Positions 15,668 through 18,735 of a DNA stretch of 18,735 bases are shown piece by piece. Under the pieces are notes generated by a model that worked only from the letters and a program-made list of their open reading frames with translations, did not search any database and was not told the origin of the DNA. Every line of letters begins with the position of its first letter. The stretch's first letter is position 1. This stretch comes from Verrucomicrobiota bacterium (GTDB lineage Bacteria; Verrucomicrobiota; Verrucomicrobiia; Chthoniobacterales; UBA10450), in NCBI GenBank assembly GCA_003217965.1, contig QHNB01000043.1, forward strand, positions 1 through 18,735. Reading direction: 5' to 3'. The position numbers and the translations under genes are program-made.

Positions 15668-16321
15668 TTTCCGAAGAACCGTCGCGCGTGGCACGCTTGA
15701 TGCAATAAAGCGGTATGTGAAAAACCCGCGTTTAAGTTGCACGGACGAACTTCTCGCCAGGGTGCGCCCCTATCGCGTCGTAGTGTTAATCGCCGGTTTG
15801 ACGATCGCCGCATCCACGAACGTTTACGCGTTGTTGCGGCCGCCGTTTCCGGTGCGAGCACTGCCGCCATCGCACGGCCATTGGGTGGTCATCGGAAACG
15901 ATTCAACGGGTGCCTGGCCACGAGCACAAACGCCCGCCCCTTCACGGTAGCCGAGCGTCCAATAATATTTTGCCGGAGTAGGGGCGATTGACCCCAACGT
16001 CTCCGTCGCTTAACCGAAGAGCTCGATCCCGCGCAAATTTCCTCAATCGCCACCACGAGCAACCGCGGAACACAGACGTCCACCTCCGTGCGCCGCATAG
16101 GCCTAAAGTCGGGCTATCCTGGACGTAGTCATAGCCATTGGTAAAAACTTCGGCGAGCACGAATGGACTCGAACATGGTGACGTTTCGCGCTGCCCCGAA
16201 CGCACTGAATCAGCGGGATTACTGGGAAGCACTGCACACAATCTCTCGGCCCGAACACTGTGAATCAAAGCTGCCCGGTGTAGCGGTTTATCAATCTCTC
16301 CGACTCATTCCACGGAGAAAC
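15668..16321 (+). other. Gene-free stretch
   Basis: No convincing gene is seen on either strand. The open frames here (for example 15717-15950 plus, 15942-16268 minus) lack a good start signal and recognisable content. A nested hairpin is visible at 15975-16004 (GGAG and GGGG pairing with CCCC and CTCC). No tRNA, transposase or repeat was found. Confidence 0.5.
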
Positions 16322-16496
16322 AGGCCGCGGCCTCGGAGATAGGGCAAAAAGGATGGACCTCCTTCGGCTGTTACCGATTTGGCGGCGTCACCCACCGTAA
16401 GGTGATGCCGATCAGCCGAGTTATCTAACGGCTGTTTCCCAGTTCACTTTTTAGCACGATGATTGAAAGCAATAATCATCTGTCCATGCGCGCATG
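16322..16496 (+). promoter_or_regulatory. Cluster of inverted repeats leading into mtfA
   Basis: In order: a perfect 12-bp palindrome AGGCCGCGGCCT (16322-16333); a 5-bp stem AAGGA/TCCTT (16349-16364); a stem CGGCTG (16365-16370) with CAGCCG (16413-16418) enclosing a 10-bp hairpin CGGCGTCACC/GGTGATGCCG (16383-16410, one G-T pair); a second CGGCTG (16429-16434) that competes for the same CAGCCG; a 7-bp hairpin GATGATT/AATCATC (16458-16480); and a perfect palindrome CATGCGCGCATG (16485-16496) containing the mtfA ATG. The two exclusive pairings of CAGCCG are the kind of layout seen in RNA switches. No known riboswitch class is recognised. Confidence 0.4.
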
Positions 16497-17282
16497 ATCT
16501 TCACTTTTCTAAAACGTCGCCGGCGCGATCGTCTGCGGGCGCGATCTTTTCCAGCCGCATGGAAGTCCATCCTTAATCGCAATCTTCCTATCTTCCGCCG
16601 CCTCCCATCCTCGGATCAATCCGAGCTTCTTGGTCACGTTCAGGTTTTGCTGGCCGAAAAGCATTTTGAAGGCTGCGGTGGACTCGAACTCACCGATGAG
16701 ATTCGCGTCACTATTGCCGCGCAAGCGTGCCTGCTTCTGCTCCATCGCGAGACGGATTACTACCCTGAGCTGACTTCAATTCTTGTTTATCCCTCAGCTT
16801 ACATCGCGCACGAGGACCGCTACCTCGGTGACAACATTTGGGAGCAAGGGGACGAAGGTCGTCTTGGTCATACCGGCCGGCGAATGGGATCGCTCGTGCT
16901 CGCATGGGACGAAGTCAAACGCGGCGCCGCCGATCCGGCCGATGGCAGAAATCTGGTGCTGCACGAGTTCGCGCATCAACTCGACTTCGAGGACTCGCGC
17001 ACAGACGGCGCGCCTCCGCTCTCCACTGGCGCAGAGTACCTGGCCTGGGCGCGAGTGATGAGTCGGGAATTCGAAGCATTGCGAAAAGCGGACGAGACGG
17101 GAACGCCAAGTCTCCTCGATTCTTACGGCGCGACGAATCCGGCGGAGTTTTTTGCGGTGGCGACGGAGGCCTTCTTCGAGCGTCCGCGTGCCATGCGCGC
17201 GAAGCAGCCCGCGTTGTATGCGCAACTCGCGGCGTTCTATCGTCAGGATCCGGCCAGCTATTCTGCCGAGGCGGCTAGATAA
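16494..17282 (+). CDS. mtfA: MtfA family zinc peptidase
   Basis: The 262-residue protein has the MtfA metallopeptidase motif HEFAHQLD (His157, Glu158, His161) and the downstream NPAEFFAVATEAFFE region, where Glu218 is the likely third zinc ligand. Further MtfA landmarks include ILVYPSAYI (about 96-104) and the LVLAWDEVKRGA segment (about 134-145). In E. coli MtfA binds the glucose repressor Mlc and has aminopeptidase activity; that role cannot be assumed here. It is a cytosolic protein of normal length. The ATG sits in a 12-bp palindrome with no Shine-Dalgarno site. Confidence 0.93.
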   Translation: MIFTFLKRRRRDRLRARSFPAAWKSILNRNLPIFRRLPSSDQSELLGHVQVLLAEKHFEGCGGLELTDEIRVTIAAQACLLLLHRETDYYPELTSILVYPSAYIAHEDRYLGDNIWEQGDEGRLGHTGRRMGSLVLAWDEVKRGAADPADGRNLVLHEFAHQLDFEDSRTDGAPPLSTGAEYLAWARVMSREFEALRKADETGTPSLLDSYGATNPAEFFAVATEAFFERPRAMRAKQPALYAQLAAFYRQDPASYSAEAAR

Positions 17283-17408
17283 CTCGCAGTGCCACTGATC
17301 GCGAAAATTGATTGGAGGTCCGACAGACATGCCACCCGATATGTTTTCAGAAGCGCGGCGCAGCCCGCCGCTACAAGAAAGGGCGTAGCGGTGCTGTGTA
17401 AGCGCTGA

Positions 17409-17420
17409 AACTACGTAGTT
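17409..17420 (+). promoter_or_regulatory. 12-bp palindrome upstream of the ferredoxin gene
   Basis: AACTACGTAGTT is a perfect 12-bp palindrome, 55 bases before the fdxA ATG. It overlaps TTGACC (17419-17424), a possible -35 element. It looks like an operator site, though no regulator is identified and no clear -10 follows. Confidence 0.35.
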
Positions 17421-17475
17421 GACCCACCCGGGATTGGCGCGTTCTTTCACGCAACCTGCTACTATTCCAAGACCG

Positions 17476-17796
17476 ATGGCCCATGTCGTGACCGAGAAAT
17501 GCAACGGATGCAAGTTTACCGACTGTGTAGAGGTGTGCCCGGTCACCTGCTTCTACGAGCTGGATAACCAGGTGGTCATTCACCCGGATGAGTGCATTGA
17601 TTGCACGGCATGTGTAGAGGTATGCCCCGTGCACGCCATCTACGCGGAGGGTGATCTTCCGCCAGAATTTACAAAAGACACTGAGTTCAACGCGACCCAG
17701 GCCCAGCAGATCAAAGATTCGGGTGGGGAGCCGATCACAGCCCGCAAAGAGCCACTGCCCGGTGCCTTGGAGCGGAAAAAGGCGTTGGGTTATTAA
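17476..17796 (+). CDS. fdxA: 7Fe-8S-type ferredoxin FdxA
   Basis: From the ATG at 17476 the protein has 106 residues and begins MAHVVTEKC, matching FdxA proteins; an upstream in-frame start would add a non-conserved leader. It has nine cysteines: 9, 12, 17, 21, 25, 40, 43, 46 and 50. By comparison with Azotobacter ferredoxin I, Cys9, 17 and 50 would hold a 3Fe-4S cluster and Cys21, 40, 43 and 46 a 4Fe-4S cluster. The C-terminal half is the usual extension ending in basic residues. It is a cytosolic low-potential electron carrier. It might serve the nearby radical SAM enzyme, but that is only a guess from position. Confidence 0.95.
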   Translation: MAHVVTEKCNGCKFTDCVEVCPVTCFYELDNQVVIHPDECIDCTACVEVCPVHAIYAEGDLPPEFTKDTEFNATQAQQIKDSGGEPITARKEPLPGALERKKALGY

Positions 17797-17822
17797 CGCT
17801 TTTCGTTCCCGTAGTCAGGTAA

Positions 17823-17855
17823 CGGCGTAACGGTGTGTGTCGGCGTAACGGCGTG
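17823..17855 (+). repeat. Two-copy 15-bp direct repeat
   Basis: CGGCGTAACGGTGTG (17823-17837) and CGGCGTAACGGCGTG (17841-17855) match at 14 of 15 positions with an 18-bp period. They lie in the non-coding stretch after fdxA. A nearby perfect hairpin, CCACGCG and CGCGTGG with one base between (17893-17907), might serve as a weak terminator, but no U-tract follows. Confidence 0.55.
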
Positions 17856-17962
17856 GAGGTCGGGCCTCTCGCCTATTGTAGCTGACTCCATTCCACGCGC
17901 CGCGTGGCACCTTGCCGGCCTGAATGCGTGCAGGTAGTGAATTCAACCGCCGGCGCTGTTAG

Positions 17963-18209
17963 CGAACCCAAAACGTTCACGGTTGTTTCCTACGGCTCGA
18001 AATCTTTTTGCTGCAAAACTGCGCAACTCAGCAAAACGCCGCGAAAATTTGTGACGGACTGAGTCGCCAAGAAGCACACACGATCACTTTGGCTCTTGCT
18101 CAGCTAGGTGTCATCGAGATCGTTTGTAAAGGCCAGCCAGGTCTGAATAAGCAGAGAAGCCGCAGAGTTTCGGTATCTTCTGTCGGACGAGCAAAAATGG
18201 CGCGGATGA
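17963..18209 (+). pseudogene. Remnant of a winged-helix-like C-terminal domain, frameshifted
   Basis: The plus frame from 17963 reads sensibly as protein from about 18030: GLSRQEAHTITLALAQLGVI then EIVCKGQPGLNKQ, which looks like a winged-helix unit with a typical wing (IEIV.KGQPG). After about 18155 that frame loses sense. The neighbouring frame continues well as EAAEFRYLLSDEQKWRG to a stop at 18207-18209. So a single frameshift and loss of the N-terminal part are likely. Such domains occur at the end of phage or plasmid primase-helicases and in regulators; which one is not determined. It converges with the radical SAM gene. Confidence 0.5.
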
Positions 18210-18275
18210 GAATGATCGAGGATTTGAACTTTAGAGGACGACTTGTCCCACGCGCGTGCGCCATAGAAGGTCCGC

Positions 18276-18735
18276 TCAGCCTGCCGTGCCCATGCGAGTT
18301 GCGTTAACGAATTCCTCGGTCCGATGATCAATCTGCCGGCCGTTGCGTCCTCGATTTTCGTGAATGTAAAGCCTCCTGTGCTGCGCAGTGGCAACCGAAG
18401 GCGGCGGCAGACTGATTTCGTATTTTACCCGCCGACGGTGATCGGCGAGCTGGAGCTCAGGACAATACACGCTGTTGAACTTCCACAGCATCCGGATGAG
18501 GTTGGTTTGTCCGCAAAGCAATTTCCGGATAACAACTCCCGCGCACTGGTGCAGCGCCGCCCAGCCCAGATTTTTACGGGCGAGCACGCGCTGGCTTTCC
18601 ACAAGTTCCGTGTAAAATTCCGGTAGCGGCAATTTGGTCGGCAACACCGCGTGCTGGATGTCGAACAGCCGGTAGTCGCGGGTCGTAAGACGACGCGATT
18701 CGGTATGCCAGCTTTCCGTACCGGGATACGGTGTA
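18276..18735 (-). CDS. hpnR: HpnR-like B12-binding radical SAM protein, C-terminal part only
   Basis: The frame is open to the window edge and gives the last 152 residues. They match the C-terminal region of cobalamin-dependent radical SAM enzymes of the HpnR (hopanoid C-3 methylase) kind, with TPYPGT near the edge and then RRLTTRDYRLFDIQHAVLPT, LPLPEFYTELV, GQTNLIRMLWKFNSVY and PELQLADHRR. The B12-binding domain and the CxxxCxxC radical SAM site lie beyond the window, so they cannot be checked. An apparent GTG start at 18647 is internal and should not be used. Other members of the BchE/HpnR group with this C-terminus are possible; HpnR is my best guess. Confidence 0.65.
   Translation of the reverse strand, partial: TPYPGTESWHTESRRLTTRDYRLFDIQHAVLPTKLPLPEFYTELVESQRVLARKNLGWAALHQCAGVVIRKLLCGQTNLIRMLWKFNSVYCPELQLADHRRRVKYEISLPPPSVATAQHRRLYIHENRGRNGRQIDHRTEEFVNATRMGTAG

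Noticed and set aside
15717..15950. 77-residue plus-strand open frame with one hydrophobic stretch
   Set aside because: GTG start without a ribosome site, proline-rich nondescript tail, and no recognisable family. It could be a small membrane protein, but I cannot support it.
15942..16268. 108-residue minus-strand open frame
   Set aside because: Composition unlike a folded protein, no start signal, and it overlaps the gene-free region with hairpins. No motif recognised.
18200..18245. tRNA-like T-arm sequence (TTTGAAC, minus strand TTCAAAT)
   Set aside because: The flanking bases do not form the 5-bp stem and no acceptor or anticodon stem is found.
18276..18647. Treating 18647 (GTG) as the start of the radical SAM gene
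   Set aside because: The frame stays open to the window edge with clearly conserved sequence (TPYPGT, RRLTTRDYRLFDIQHAV) upstream, so that GTG is internal.

Overview
The window looks like a chromosomal segment from a Gram-negative soil or freshwater bacterium, most likely of the Verrucomicrobia (PVC) group. The evidence is indirect: a full set of type II secretion (T2SS) pseudopilin genes, a twitching-type ATPase with a long tail, a sortilin/VPS10-like Asp-box protein, an outer-membrane barrel, and an HpnR-like hopanoid radical SAM enzyme at the edge. Starts are often GTG or TTG and Shine-Dalgarno sites are weak. The lineage is inferred from the style of the proteins, not from a marker gene.

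Layout. (1) 1-480: a DUF559 endonuclease-like gene lies between two inverted copies of a 33-bp palindrome-containing repeat, forming a compact unit of about 430 bp. (2) 607-1008: a DoxX-type membrane protein. (3) 1005-3972, minus: a large Asp-box (VPS10/sortilin-like) secreted protein, broken in the middle by a frameshift and an apparent deletion. (4) 4032-7492, minus: a probable operon in the order FTR1 iron permease, outer-membrane beta-barrel, monoheme cytochrome c lipoprotein, PilT-like ATPase. (5) 7616-12353, plus: gspH, gspI, gspJ, gspK, gspL, gspM and a secreted proline-rich protein, almost all overlapping. (6) 15157-12368, minus: gspF, an unknown secreted 350-residue protein and gspG, converging on the previous operon with only 14 bp between the stops. 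(7) 15248-18735: a small membrane protein, a gene-free stretch with dense inverted repeats, mtfA, a 7Fe-8S-type ferredoxin, a frameshifted gene remnant, and the C-terminal end of an HpnR-like B12-binding radical SAM protein that runs off the window.

How the genes work together. The two convergent gsp operons encode the inner-membrane platform and pseudopilus of a T2SS. The secretin (GspD), the dedicated ATPase (GspE) and the prepilin peptidase are not in the window; the only secretion-type ATPase here is PilT-like. Two unrecognised exported proteins are embedded in the gsp operons and are candidates for lineage-specific T2SS parts. The FTR1, barrel and cytochrome genes are likely one iron-uptake cassette in which the cytochrome supplies redox chemistry next to the permease.

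Two genes (the sortilin-like gene and gspL) appear to have lost internal segments. In gspL the expected transmembrane helix is largely missing. No CRISPR array, rRNA, convincing tRNA, or transposase gene was seen.
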